From: Clostridiales bacterium
GTDB taxonomy: Bacteria > Bacillota > Clostridia > Christensenellales > Aristaeellaceae
Length of the DNA: 64,000 nucleotides
Assembly: GCA_012523405.1 (NCBI GenBank)
Contig: JAAYIN010000083.1
Location: forward strand, 1-64,000
Reading direction: 5' to 3'
Numbering within the stretch: the stretch's first letter is position 1; each line of letters opens with the position of its first letter. Below the pieces are notes generated by a model. That model saw only the letters and a program-made list of their open reading frames with translations, was not told where the DNA came from and did no database searches. The translations under genes and the position numbers were made by a program. This document shows positions 25,142-33,814 of the stretch, in pieces.

Positions 25142-25750
25142 TATTGCTCGCTTACAGAGCTGAAAGGGCAAAGCACCATCATTTTAAAGTATGTGCCGGA
25201 GGGGAAAATGTCGCCTGAAAAGGTTGTGGAAACAATGCATATCATGCAGGCACATATCGTTCGGCTTGAAAATTATGTGCAGAAAATGAACAGCCTTCAA
25301 AAGCTGGAGGACATTGAGATACAAAAAATGCCTGTGAGTAAAGCTGAGATTATTTCAATGCTCAAGGATAGTGCTGAAATTGTCTGTGAGGGGAAAACGC
25401 TTGTATTCAAAACGGCAGACGTTGGGACAGGTGCCGTCATGGTGGATCTGTCCCTCATGCAGCAAGTCTATGAAAACATACTGCCCAATGCGTTGCGTTA
25501 CGCAAGAAACAAGATCAATATTCATCTGACCAGCGATCCTTTTGCCATCACTATATCGGATGATGGATGCGGTTTCAGCGACGAAGACCTACGCAATGCC
25601 ACCAACCCATTCTATCGATCGGCAGGACAAAATGATGGTCAACACTTTGGTATGGGACTGAATATTTGTAAAATTCTATGCGAACGACATGGCGGCAGTC
25701 TCACGCTCTCCAATCAGCAGGGTGGCGCAACAGTCAAAGCAAAGTTCTGA
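25142..25750 (+). pseudogene. 5'-truncated sensor histidine kinase remnant
   Basis: The frame from 25142 reads YCSLTELKGQSTIILKYVP, entering a kinase just after where the H-box should be, and is closed by a stop immediately upstream (TGA about 25139). The phospho-acceptor His, membrane helices and sensor are absent. The rest is intact: an N-box-like YENILPNALRYARN, ISDDGCGFSDEDL, FGMGLNICKILCERHGG and a normal C-terminus. The usual N-box reads ENLLxNAxRYA, so catalysis would be possible if translated. GTG 25193 or ATG 25208 could serve as starts, but no free-standing ribosome site is seen. It sits behind a terminator with no partner response regulator. Most simply a deletion remnant; an orphan ATPase-only protein is the alternative. 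Confidence 0.7.
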
Positions 25751-25795
25751 CATACTTCTGGTTTGTAGATAAATAGTTGAAAAACTTATTGTATC

Positions 25796-25829
25796 ATCTC
25801 CTTGTTGCTAAGCAATGGGGAGATTTTTA
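25796..25829 (+). terminator. Terminator-like nested hairpin
   Basis: ATCTCC ... GGAGAT outer stem with an inner TTGCT-A-AGCAA stem and a TTTT tail. It lies after the kinase remnant. Confidence 0.75.
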
Positions 25830-25873
25830 TGTTCTCTTCATGATAAAACAAAATCCGAATAAGGAGTATGAAA

Positions 25874-26398
25874 ATGGAAAACACAAATAAAACCCTTTCG
25901 ATTACGATTGTGCTGAGTAAATACTCAGACTGGTTTTCTTGGCTGGCCTATTATGCTACGGGTCGAGGGTATACCCATGCTGCTTTGTCGCTGGACGATG
26001 CATCTCAGAAGTTTTATAGCTTTGGCTATCGCGGGTTTTGTGTTGATACCATGGACAAATACAGGCATCGCGGAGTCAAAAATTGCGAATACTTGCAATT
26101 ACAGGTTCCGGAAAACATGTATATCGATATCAAGGCGCAGGTGGAGGCATTTCAAGCAAACAAACGTCAGTATCACTTTAATCGACTGGGTGCAGTTTAT
26201 GCATTTACGCATGCGCCATGGCCGCTGCCATTTCATCGGCCGAATCATTACTTCTGTTCGCAGTTTGTAGCGGAATTGCTGACTGCATCAGGCGCGATCA
26301 AATTAAACAAGCATGTTTCGCTCTACATGCCAAATGCCTTTCAAGAAGATTTGATGCGATCGCCTTATTTTGTGAATGCCTGCACCGTGGCGGTATAG
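25874..26398 (+). CDS. Permuted papain-like (YiiX/NlpC-P60 superfamily) cysteine hydrolase
   Basis: 174 residues from ATG 25874, placed 7 bases after AAGGAG; the ATG at 25868 is too close to it. The order His first (GYTHAALSL) then Cys (HYFCSQFVAELL) is that of circularly permuted papain-fold enzymes such as YiiX/YycO, which act on amide or ester bonds of lipids, peptides or cell wall. There is no signal peptide or membrane helix, although the N-terminal SDWFSWLAYYATGRG is hydrophobic. No operon partner. A -10-like site is not obvious. Substrate unknown. Confidence 0.72.
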   Translation: MENTNKTLSITIVLSKYSDWFSWLAYYATGRGYTHAALSLDDASQKFYSFGYRGFCVDTMDKYRHRGVKNCEYLQLQVPENMYIDIKAQVEAFQANKRQYHFNRLGAVYAFTHAPWPLPFHRPNHYFCSQFVAELLTASGAIKLNKHVSLYMPNAFQEDLMRSPYFVNACTVAV

Positions 26399-26500
26399 CA
26401 AATGAAGGGACAGCAGGGGATGGGTTCATCTGACTATCATGGGATCTTCATGTTTCGCCATAAAAGTCCTTTGATATGGTGACGGCGAACATATAAACGG

Positions 26501-26522
26501 ACGACTCACGGAGTCGTTTTTT
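26501..26522 (+). terminator. Rho-independent terminator
   Basis: ACGACTC-ACG-GAGTCGT stem-loop followed by six T. It closes the hydrolase transcript. Confidence 0.85.
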
Positions 26523-26782
26523 GTTGCCAATAAATATGGAGGTGAGATATGTAACAATTCAAAAACATGAGAACAAGCCTGCAAATAAGAGCTTTTAGGA
26601 TTCCATTATTCAATGCTAACAGCTGGCCATAAATGATGTACCTTTTTGGAGCGTTCACAGCGATATACCCTGCAAGAGCCTTTTCAAACAGCGCGCGTGA
26701 ACTGCGAAAAATGCGGCAAAAAAGACATGGATTTCACTCGAAGCAGGGTTTCATAAAAATGAATTATCTGGATAACTATCTA

Positions 26783-26834
26783 TTGACAATACTGATTCGC
26801 CGTGTTAAGATAGCACGGGTTAGCTAAGACTAAC
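26783..26834 (+). promoter_or_regulatory. Sigma-A promoter with DtxR-like operator for siderophore uptake operon
   Basis: Perfect TTGACA (26783-26788), 17-base spacer, TAAGAT (26806-26811). Starting 8 bases after the -10, so over the probable transcription start, lies GTTAG-CTAAGA-CTAAC (26819-26834), an inverted repeat. It resembles the TTAGGTTAGSCTAACCTAA iron box bound by DtxR/IdeR-type repressors. It would give iron-dependent repression of the genes from 26868; the repressor identity is inference. Confidence 0.65.
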
Positions 26835-26867
26835 TAAAAATACACGATATATAGGAGGCACCAACCA

Positions 26868-27848
26868 ATGAAAAAGTCATATGTAGGTAAATTAACTTCC
26901 ATGCTTCTAGCATGCGCTATGTTATTCACACTTTGCGTAGGCAGCGTAGTAGCTGAAGAAGCTACCGTTGTCATCACCGATGTGAACGGCGAGGTAACCG
27001 TTCCTGTGAATCCTGAAAGAGTTATTTCTTTGGATAACAGAACCTATGAAACTTTGTCCGACTGGGGCATCAAGCTTGTAGCAGCACCCAAGGGTGTTAT
27101 GCCCGCCGCTTCTCCCTACGTTGCAGACGAGTCCGTTCTGGACATCGGCAATCACCGTGAGCCCAACCTTGAGATCATTGCAGCAGCAGATCCTCAGCTA
27201 GTCATCATTGGCCAGCGTTTTGCAGGACATGCAGATGCGATTCGCGAATTGGTTCCAAACGCAGTCGTGATCGACCTAAACTTTGACGTGTCTGAAGAAG
27301 CAGAAGCACCCGGCGAAAACCTAGTCAACGGCCTCAAGAACTCCACCCTTGCACTTGGCATGATCTTTGACAAGAATGAAGAAGCTGCAAAGCTTATCGC
27401 TGATTTCGATCAGGCTATCGCAGATGTGTCGGCAGCTTACAATGGCACCGATACCGTTATGAGCCTTGTTGTTTCCGGCGGAAACATTGGTTTCTCCGCT
27501 CCTCGCTCCGGTCGTGTTTGGGGCCCCATGTACGAAGTGTTTGGCTGGACTCCCGCACTTGACCTAAGCGATGCAACCTCCGATCATCAGGGCGATGACG
27601 TTTCTGTTGAAGCAATTGCACAGAGCAACCCTGAGTGGATCTTCGTGCTTGACCGCGATGCAGCTACCTCTTCCGCTGACGGCGCAGTTTCTGCTAAGGA
27701 CGTAATCGACGGTGCACCTGCTCTTGCAAACACCACCGCTATCACCTCCGGTCATGTTGTATATGCACCCGCAGATACCTACACCAACGAATCCATCCAG
27801 ACTTATTTGGAGCTATTCAGCGACCTAGCAGCAGCTTTGGCTGAATAA
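26868..27848 (+). CDS. yclQ: Iron-siderophore ABC transporter substrate-binding protein (YclQ/FatB type)
   Basis: 326 residues, ATG after ATAGGAGGCACC. Signal peptide MLLACAMLFTLCVGSVVA with apparent type I cleavage before EEATVVI; the Cys does not sit in a good lipobox. The mature protein has the class III binding fold (PF01497) with VPVNPERVISLDNRTYETLSDWG, LEIIAAADPQLVIIGQR and a C-terminal HVVYAPADTYTNESIQTYLELF. Class III binding proteins capture ferric siderophores, heme or B12. The accompanying permeases resemble YclN/YclO, so a catecholate or petrobactin-like siderophore is most likely. Confidence 0.82.
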   Translation: MKKSYVGKLTSMLLACAMLFTLCVGSVVAEEATVVITDVNGEVTVPVNPERVISLDNRTYETLSDWGIKLVAAPKGVMPAASPYVADESVLDIGNHREPNLEIIAAADPQLVIIGQRFAGHADAIRELVPNAVVIDLNFDVSEEAEAPGENLVNGLKNSTLALGMIFDKNEEAAKLIADFDQAIADVSAAYNGTDTVMSLVVSGGNIGFSAPRSGRVWGPMYEVFGWTPALDLSDATSDHQGDDVSVEAIAQSNPEWIFVLDRDAATSSADGAVSAKDVIDGAPALANTTAITSGHVVYAPADTYTNESIQTYLELFSDLAAALAE

Positions 27849-27869
27849 GTACATAGGAGAAAAAGTTTA

Positions 27870-28886
27870 GTGTTGAATCAATCAACGGATAAAATGCTTG
27901 GGGCTGAGAATTCTCAGCCCCAAGGGTCTAGTAAACGAAACAAAATATGGACAAAGCCTTTTATAGTAGCGGTCATTATCGTTATTGCACTAGGCGTTAT
28001 TTCTTTGTTTACGGGAGTTTATGATATTTGGGGTCAAGAGGATGGGCTGAGGATGTTTTTCATCACGCGCATCCCAAGAACAGTTGCACTTATGCTAACA
28101 GGAGCGGCCATGTCCATGTCGGGACTCGTCATGCAGCTGATCACGCAAAATCGTTTGGTTGAGCCGACTACAACAGGAACCATCGAATGGGCAGGCCTTG
28201 GGCTGCTGGTTGTTTATCTTATCGTACCTGCACCGACGCTGGTGCTTCGAATGACGGGTGCCATCATTTTTTCCTTTGCAGGAACAATGGTGTTCTTCAT
28301 GTTCCTCAAAAGAGTCAAGCTGCGGTCCTCTTTGATTGTGCCGATTATCGGTATGATGCTGGGCGCGGTTGTTTCCGCGTTTTCCACTTTCCTTGGGCTG
28401 ACTTTCCAAATGACCCAGAGCATTGAAAACTGGTTCATCGGGTCTTTTGCCTCCGTTCAAATCGGAAGATATGAATATTTGTGGCTGATCGTCATCATCG
28501 CTGTGCTCATTTATATATATGCGGACAGGTTCACGCTGGCGGGTCTGGGCGAGGATGTGGCGAAGAGCCTAGGCGCGAACTACAACCGAATCGTGATGCT
28601 GGGGACAGGCTTGATCGCGTTTGCAGTCGGCATTGTGACGGCTGTTATCGGCAATCTGCCTTTCTTAGGTCTGATCGTTCCCAATGTTATTTCGATGTAT
28701 CGGGGCGATGACCTCAGGAGTAATCTGCCTTGGGTCTGCGTGCTGGGCATGGGCGTCATCACCTTATGTGATATCATTTCGCGCACCATCATCATGCCCT
28801 TTGAAGTCCCTGTTTCTTTGATTCTTGGCACCGTCGGATCGGTTGTATTTATTATCATTCTGATGAGACAAAGGAGGCCAAGATGA
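27870..28886 (+). CDS. yclN: Iron-siderophore ABC permease (YclN-like)
   Basis: 338 residues from GTG 27870, 10 bases after AGGAGA. Eight or more membrane helices. FITRIPRTVALMLTGAAMSMSG and LITQNRLVEPTTTGTIEWAG are near-signature stretches of YclN. GLIVPNVISMYRGDD is the coupling loop of the FecCD family. Its stop overlaps the next ATG (ATGA at 28883), giving coupled translation with its permease partner. Confidence 0.88.
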   Translation: MLNQSTDKMLGAENSQPQGSSKRNKIWTKPFIVAVIIVIALGVISLFTGVYDIWGQEDGLRMFFITRIPRTVALMLTGAAMSMSGLVMQLITQNRLVEPTTTGTIEWAGLGLLVVYLIVPAPTLVLRMTGAIIFSFAGTMVFFMFLKRVKLRSSLIVPIIGMMLGAVVSAFSTFLGLTFQMTQSIENWFIGSFASVQIGRYEYLWLIVIIAVLIYIYADRFTLAGLGEDVAKSLGANYNRIVMLGTGLIAFAVGIVTAVIGNLPFLGLIVPNVISMYRGDDLRSNLPWVCVLGMGVITLCDIISRTIIMPFEVPVSLILGTVGSVVFIIILMRQRRPR

Positions 28887-29947
28887 ATAAAGCTGCGTAC
28901 GTAAGCGGAGACAATGCACAAATTGATGTGAGTCTCTCACAAGAAAACAGATCAGCGAAAGCTTTTCGATCCAAAAAAGAACATAGACGTTATTGGATTA
29001 TCCTCGTGACGTTGGTAGCGCTGGGCATCCTTGCGTCCTATGGACTTTTGGTGTACAACAACCCTGTGCCAGTCACTTCTGCTTCCTTCCTGCCGGTTGT
29101 GAAGCGCAGAATGAACGCAGTGATCGCCATGATTATCGCGGCGGTGTGCCAGAGCGTTTCCACCGTGGCGTTCCAATCGATTACCAACAACAAAATCATC
29201 ACCCCATCCCTTTTGGGCTTTGAAGCACTTTACTCGACCATTCAAACCAGTACGATTTTCTTCTTTGGCGTGAAGGCGCTGATCAGCTTCACAGGCGTTC
29301 AAGCATTTGCATTCCAGGTGTCCGCGATGGTCATCATGTGCTTAATCCTTTACGGATGGCTGCTTTCGGGCAAGTACGGCAATCTTCAGCTGATGCTACT
29401 GGTCGGCGTAATCATGGGTACGGGTCTCAAGTCGCTCTCTTCCTTTATGAGAAGGCTGCTTGCGCCCTCGGAGTTTGATATTTTGCAGGCAAGACTGTTT
29501 GGTTCTGTCAACAATGCGGATTCCTCGCTCTATCCGATTGCAATTCCTATTGTCATCGTGGTATCATTGCTGTTGCTTTTGCATTCTAAAAAGCTTAATG
29601 TGATGTCCCTTGGACAGGATAGCGCCACGACCTTGGGCGTAAACTATCGCGCCAGCATGATTTATTCGCTCATACTGGTCTCGATCTTAATGTCGATATC
29701 AACCGCTTTGGTTGGTCCGCTGACCTTCTACGGGTTCTTGGTGGCTACCCTAAGCTATCAAGCCGCGCCAACCTACGATCACAAATACATTTTCCCAATG
29801 TCGCTTGCGATCGGTTTCTTGATCATAACGGGTGCGTATTTCTTCATGTACCATGTATTTAATGCACAAGGTGTTGTTTCTGTTATCATCGAAATGTTCG
29901 GCGGAATCACATTCTTAGTGGTCATTTTAAGGAAGGGGACGCTATGA
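28883..29947 (+). CDS. yclO: Iron-siderophore ABC permease (YclO-like)
   Basis: 354 residues. A polar N-terminal extension of about 35 residues precedes the first helix (YWIILVTLVALGILASYGLLV). It has the FecCD-family features VKRRMNAVIAMIIAAVCQSVSTVAFQ-like entry (residues about 72-97), LGQDSATTLGVNYR and the coupling loop GPLTFYGFLVATLSYQ. It forms the second half of the membrane channel and overlaps the ATPase gene by four bases (ATGA). Confidence 0.87.
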   Translation: MNKAAYVSGDNAQIDVSLSQENRSAKAFRSKKEHRRYWIILVTLVALGILASYGLLVYNNPVPVTSASFLPVVKRRMNAVIAMIIAAVCQSVSTVAFQSITNNKIITPSLLGFEALYSTIQTSTIFFFGVKALISFTGVQAFAFQVSAMVIMCLILYGWLLSGKYGNLQLMLLVGVIMGTGLKSLSSFMRRLLAPSEFDILQARLFGSVNNADSSLYPIAIPIVIVVSLLLLLHSKKLNVMSLGQDSATTLGVNYRASMIYSLILVSILMSISTALVGPLTFYGFLVATLSYQAAPTYDHKYIFPMSLAIGFLIITGAYFFMYHVFNAQGVVSVIIEMFGGITFLVVILRKGTL

Positions 29948-30693
29948 TTACCATTAACAATGCCAAGAAAACATATGATAAGGTTGAAATTGGACCTTTA
30001 AATATTGAGATCCCTAAGGCTGGTCTGACCTCGCTTATCGGACCCAATGGCGCAGGAAAATCCACGACGTTGCTCATGATCGGACGGCTTTTGAGCATGG
30101 ATCAAGGGCAGATATCGGTCGCGAACATGGATGTAGCCGATTCAAAATCAGAGGATTTGGCAAAAGTTCTGACGATATTGCGTCAAGAGAATCACTTTGT
30201 CACCAGACTCACCGTCAGGCAATTGGTTGGTTTCGGGCGCTTCCCGTATTCGAAGGGTCGCCTCACCAAAGAGGACGAAATGATTATCTCTAAATACATT
30301 GATTTCCTCGAGCTATCTGATTTGGAGAACCGATATCTGGATGAGCTTTCGGGCGGACAGCGTCAGAGGGCGTACGTTGCGATGGTTTTGACCCAAGAGA
30401 CGGAATACGTGCTGCTTGACGAGCCACTGAACAACCTCGATGTCGCGCGCTCTGTCCAGATGATGAACCATCTAAAGCATGCGGCCAATGAATTTGGCAG
30501 AACGATTTTGACCGTTTTGCACGATATCAATTTTGCGGCGAAGTATTCCGATCGAATCTGCGCCATGAAGGACGGACATGTCGCTGCCTTTGGCACGGTC
30601 GATGAAATCATGAACGCGGATGTTCTCACCAATATCTTCGAAACCAAAATCGAAGTGATCGACGGCCCTTACGGCGCGATCGCGATCTATTAA
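29944..30693 (+). CDS. yclP: Iron-siderophore ABC transporter ATPase (YclP-like)
   Basis: 249 residues. Walker A GPNGAGKST (about 36-44), Q-loop in LRQENHF, ABC signature LSGGQRQRAYVAM, Walker B YVLLDEPLNNLD and switch His in VLHDINFAAK. It powers the importer made by the two permeases upstream. The order binding protein-permease-permease-ATPase matches the yclNOPQ set with the binding protein moved to the front. Confidence 0.92.
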   Translation: MITINNAKKTYDKVEIGPLNIEIPKAGLTSLIGPNGAGKSTTLLMIGRLLSMDQGQISVANMDVADSKSEDLAKVLTILRQENHFVTRLTVRQLVGFGRFPYSKGRLTKEDEMIISKYIDFLELSDLENRYLDELSGGQRQRAYVAMVLTQETEYVLLDEPLNNLDVARSVQMMNHLKHAANEFGRTILTVLHDINFAAKYSDRICAMKDGHVAAFGTVDEIMNADVLTNIFETKIEVIDGPYGAIAIY

Positions 30694-30751
30694 ATCAATA
30701 CCCACGAGTTTGTGTACCGCGTGATATGTCACGTGAGAAAGGGGTAAGATC

Positions 30752-31165
30752 ATGTGGTTTGTATTCGCTTTGGGTTCGGCGGTCTTCGCGGCAGCTACCT
30801 CTATCTTAGCTAAAATCGGCATTGAGGGTGTTAACTCCAATCTCGCCACTGCCATTCGCACAGTCGTTGTGCTGGTAATGTCATGGGGCATGGTGTTTTT
30901 AACCAACACGCAGGGCGGCATTGGCGGTATCACCAAAAGAAGCTGGCTCTTTCTGATCTTGTCAGGGCTTGCCACGGGCGCGTCATGGCTTTGCTATTAC
31001 AAGGCATTGCAGATTGGCGAGGTCTCGAAGGTTGTGCCCATCGACAAGCTAAGCGTGATCATCACATTGATTCTTGCCTTTGTCTTCCTGCATGAGAGCT
31101 TCACGTCAAAGTCCATCGTTGGGATGGTGCTGATCGCGGCGGGGACGCTTGTCATGGTACTGTAG
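30752..31165 (+). CDS. EamA-family small membrane transporter (single domain)
   Basis: 137 residues, ATG after AGAAAGGGGTAAG. About five membrane helices (WFVFALGSAVFAAATSILAKIG to VGMVLIAAGTLVMVL) and the EamA signature ALQIGEVSKVVPIDKLSVI. It is one EamA unit, half the size of full DMT transporters, so it should work as a dimer. It may be cotranscribed with the iron importer 59 bases upstream, but its substrate is unknown. Confidence 0.82.
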   Translation: MWFVFALGSAVFAAATSILAKIGIEGVNSNLATAIRTVVVLVMSWGMVFLTNTQGGIGGITKRSWLFLILSGLATGASWLCYYKALQIGEVSKVVPIDKLSVIITLILAFVFLHESFTSKSIVGMVLIAAGTLVMVL

Positions 31166-31174
31166 GGAGCAGCG

Positions 31175-31347
31175 AAAAAGCTCGCCTGCGGTGACCTTTT
31201 CCGCTGGGCTTGCACAAATCTCCTTTTCGCTTCGCTCTCGGTCGGGGATTTGCGTAGGGAATCTTCGCTTCGCAAAGTTCCGAAGTCACCGCGCATGTCG
31301 CTGATATTCGGATTAATTATCAGAGGGGTGCACCCCTCCGATACCTC
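31175..31347 (+). repeat. Dispersed structured repeat, copy A
   Basis: Non-coding block homologous to 55531-55718. Shared words include CTTTTCCG, TTCGCTTCGCTCTCGGTCGG and GTAGGGAATC. An internal long-range pair GCGGTGAC (31188-31195) / GTCACCGC (31285-31292) encloses the middle. The block ends in a GAGGGG/CCCCTC hairpin followed by CGAT-x-CCTC. Frames read through it on either strand are not convincing genes. Confidence 0.85.
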
Positions 31348-31364
31348 TTGGGTTTTAGTAGAAT

Positions 31365-31493
31365 GGGCTGTTGCGAAACAGTTGTTATCTCACAAAGTAA
31401 TAATAAATACATACAAAAATTCACCTGCGAATCAAGTAATTCAAGGTGAATTTTTGTTGCTGTTGTCTTTTGAAAAGACTTCTGCAACAGCCC
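31365..31493. mobile_element. MITE-like 129-bp element with GGGCTGTTGC terminal inverted repeats
   Basis: Starts GGGCTGTTGC (31365-31374) and ends GCAACAGCCC (31484-31493), a perfect 10-bp inverted pair. It encloses a 12-bp hairpin AAAAATTCACCT / AGGTGAATTTTT (31415-31455). There is no coding capacity. GGGCTGTTGC-like ends are known from several insertion sequence families, so this may be a non-autonomous derivative. Target duplications are not evident. Confidence 0.55.
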
Positions 31494-31517
31494 CTTTTGC
31501 TTGCGTTGGGTATATGC

Positions 31518-31523
31518 TATAAT
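31518..31523 (+). promoter_or_regulatory. Candidate -10 box for the GNAT gene
   Basis: Perfect TATAAT 35 bases before the GNAT start; the region 17 bases upstream (TTTTGC, inside the end of the preceding element) is a poor -35. Confidence 0.4.
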
Positions 31524-31551
31524 AACTAATAACGATAAAAGAAGATGGTGA

Positions 31552-32094
31552 ATGATCATGGAATTGATAAGGACGCAACGCTTGGAGTTAATACCGCTGG
31601 AGCGGAGCCATGCATCTGCGCTATTGCCCATTTGGTCTGATGAAGAAGTGGTTAAAACTACATACATACGCGATATTCGAACCGAAAAGGACTGCCAAGA
31701 CAGGATTGAACGCATGGTCAACGTTGGACTAACGAGAAAAGACATAGGACCCTATGCGATATTCCACAAGCAAAACCTAGTAGGGATTGTTGGCGCTGCA
31801 CGCGATGCTTCCTTTGAATATGGTTTGTATTATCATTTGGGTCAAAAGTATTGGGGACAGGGGTATGCGACCGAGGCGGCAAAAGCCGTTTTGGATGCTG
31901 CATTTAAAGTACCTGAGATCATGCGGGTTTCTGCTGATGCGCTCACAACAAATCCAGCAAGCGTAGGAGTTCTTGAAAAAATCGGCATGAAATATGAAGG
32001 ATGCCTGCGCACGAAATTCTATCGCGATGGCGTATATGGGGATCTTCAAGTCTATTCGATTTTGCGGCATGAGTATTGCGAACGGGGTTTGTAA
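31552..32094 (+). CDS. GNAT-family N-acetyltransferase (RimJ/RimL type)
   Basis: 180 residues; ATG 31552 or 31558. The N-terminus MELIRTQRLELIPLERSHASALL and the acetyl-CoA-binding loop QKYWGQGYATEAAKAVLDAAF, followed by NPASVGVLEKIGMKYEG, are those of the RimJ/RimL-type acetyltransferases that modify ribosomal protein N-termini or small molecules. It stands alone between the repeat block and the minus-strand hexuronate genes. Acceptor unknown. Confidence 0.85.
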   Translation: MIMELIRTQRLELIPLERSHASALLPIWSDEEVVKTTYIRDIRTEKDCQDRIERMVNVGLTRKDIGPYAIFHKQNLVGIVGAARDASFEYGLYYHLGQKYWGQGYATEAAKAVLDAAFKVPEIMRVSADALTTNPASVGVLEKIGMKYEGCLRTKFYRDGVYGDLQVYSILRHEYCERGL

Positions 32095-32215
32095 TTGGCT
32101 GTAGATACCAAAGCGTCTATCTGCACGGTGGGCGTTTTTGATTGCGCTAAAGGAGAATGAAAACAAACCGCCTTAGCAGCGGTTTGTTTTCATTCTATAA
32201 TCTTTATGCAAGCTT

Positions 32216-33814
32216 TTAGACCATTTCTAGATATTTATCAATGGTAGCGCGTATCGCGCCAACGCCTGTGCTCATTTCAGTGAACATATCCACAAGCTTT
32301 TGGGAAAGCCCATGAGCATAGAGGTCAATGACAAAGATATCTGCATTGGTGAAAAATGTACGCAAGCTTTCGGTATTGACGGGAGAGCCGAGTGAATAAC
32401 CCGTGAATAGCTGGGTTAGGACAGCGAGATTTGGATCGGGGGAAAGCTCAAAGGCATTGCCATCATCGCCGATCCCTGTCAGGTAACGGGCATAGCCTGC
32501 GCACATGAGCGGGATAAAGGTGAGGAATGAAAGATCGGTCTTTCCGCTGGCGATATAGGCCTTAAGCGTTTCGCCAAAGCGAACGGAGATTTTCTTGGAG
32601 GTGTCACAGGCGATGCGCTGGGGAGTATCGGGAACGAAGGGATTAGGCAGACGCTTTTGAACGACCTCGTCGATGAACTTCGTTGCGCTCATGATCTTGG
32701 GATCGACCACTACGGGCATCCCTTCTACATAGCCGATTTGGCAGATGAAGCGCAGGAGGGTTTCATCCTTCATTTCTTCTGAAATCTTGGTATGACCAAG
32801 CAAGCAGCCAAAGACCGCGAGGCAGGTATGCAGGGGATTGAGGCAAGTGCAGACCTTCATCTTCTCGATCTTATCCACCGTTTCACGGTCGCCGAAGATC
32901 ACGCCGACCTTCTCCAGCGGTGGTCTGCCGTTGGGGAAGTGGTTCTCAATCGCGAGATACTCGCATTCCTCTGCATTCACAATCCCTGATACATAGGTGT
33001 TCTTTGCCGTGACAACCACCTCTGCACCTTCAAAGCCGTCCTCCTGCAACAGGTCAATGACTTCCTGCGCTGGTCGGGGAGTGATCTTATCGATCATGGA
33101 CCATGTAAAGGATACCTTGGAAGGATCGGTGAGGTAGTCAATAAAGTCTTGCTTTACAATGCCGCATTCAAACCATGCCTTGGCGATGGCGAGGATGCTG
33201 TTTTGCAAAATCGTTCCGTTGTGGGAGCAGTTATCCATGGAAACCATGGCGATTGGATGGGCACCACTCCCAAAGCGAAGGTAGAGCAGACGTGCAAGAA
33301 TTGCCATGATGGAAATCGGTGCATCCATGGACTTAAAATCAGATGCACAGTATCCGAGCGGCGCGCCCGCTGCATCCGTTACTGAATAGCCTTTTTCTGT
33401 GATGGTCATGCTGACCATCTGTAGGCAGGGTGCGGTAAAGACCTCTTGGACACGAGCGAGATCGCGCGTGTAGCCAAGCGCTTCAGCTACAGATGCTACC
33501 ACGCGCTTATCAACCGTGCCATCGCTCTTTAGTGATACGGCTAGGCAAAGGTTGTCATAGGGCGCGAACGCTTTGTCAATGATCTCCTCGTCATAGCTTT
33601 CCACAACGACCATGCCGCTTTTTGCATCGCCGCTTTCAAGGAGGCGTTGGAGGAGCACACAGGGGAATGCACGCAGAATATTGCCGGCACCAAAATGAAT
33701 CCAAGTGGGCGCTTTGGCAGTTTCATCGCGCATTGCCTGAATATCGAATGTTGGAAGGATATATCCCTTCTCTTGATATGCCTTGTCTGAGATACCTGCT
33801 AGGGAGAGCTTCAT
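32216..33814 (-). CDS. uxuB: Mannitol dehydrogenase family protein, UxuB-like fructuronate reductase
   Basis: 532 residues, ATG after GGAGGAAAAACG. An N-terminal nucleotide-binding half (IHFGAGNILRAFPCVLLQRLL) is followed by MVSMDNCSHNG and the polyol-dehydrogenase active-site motif with Lys...NPLH (KVCTCLNPLHTCLAVFGC). It should interconvert fructuronate and mannonate with NAD(H). It is the last gene of a minus-strand set with mannonate dehydratase, which supports the hexuronate role. It is somewhat longer than E. coli UxuB, as in many Bacillota homologues. Confidence 0.85.
   Translation of the reverse strand: MKLSLAGISDKAYQEKGYILPTFDIQAMRDETAKAPTWIHFGAGNILRAFPCVLLQRLLESGDAKSGMVVVESYDEEIIDKAFAPYDNLCLAVSLKSDGTVDKRVVASVAEALGYTRDLARVQEVFTAPCLQMVSMTITEKGYSVTDAAGAPLGYCASDFKSMDAPISIMAILARLLYLRFGSGAHPIAMVSMDNCSHNGTILQNSILAIAKAWFECGIVKQDFIDYLTDPSKVSFTWSMIDKITPRPAQEVIDLLQEDGFEGAEVVVTAKNTYVSGIVNAEECEYLAIENHFPNGRPPLEKVGVIFGDRETVDKIEKMKVCTCLNPLHTCLAVFGCLLGHTKISEEMKDETLLRFICQIGYVEGMPVVVDPKIMSATKFIDEVVQKRLPNPFVPDTPQRIACDTSKKISVRFGETLKAYIASGKTDLSFLTFIPLMCAGYARYLTGIGDDGNAFELSPDPNLAVLTQLFTGYSLGSPVNTESLRTFFTNADIFVIDLYAHGLSQKLVDMFTEMSTGVGAIRATIDKYLEMV

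Larger units (their letters stand above)
26399..26867. other. 469-bp intergenic region before the siderophore operon
   Basis: Contains a terminator (26501-26522), then about 250 bases in which I see no convincing gene. A 64-codon frame at 26633 has no ribosome site, and a short CEKCGKK-type stretch in another frame (about 26697-26756) looks like chance or a decayed zinc-ribbon fragment. The region ends with the promoter and palindrome described next. Confidence 0.6.

Noticed and set aside
26633-26827. 64-codon frame and a CEKCGKK zinc-ribbon-like peptide in another frame
   Set aside because: No ribosome site, overlaps the siderophore promoter; short cysteine pattern likely chance.
31250-31522. 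91-codon plus-strand frame through the repeat block
   Set aside because: It crosses the dispersed repeat and the MITE-like element and has no ribosome site.
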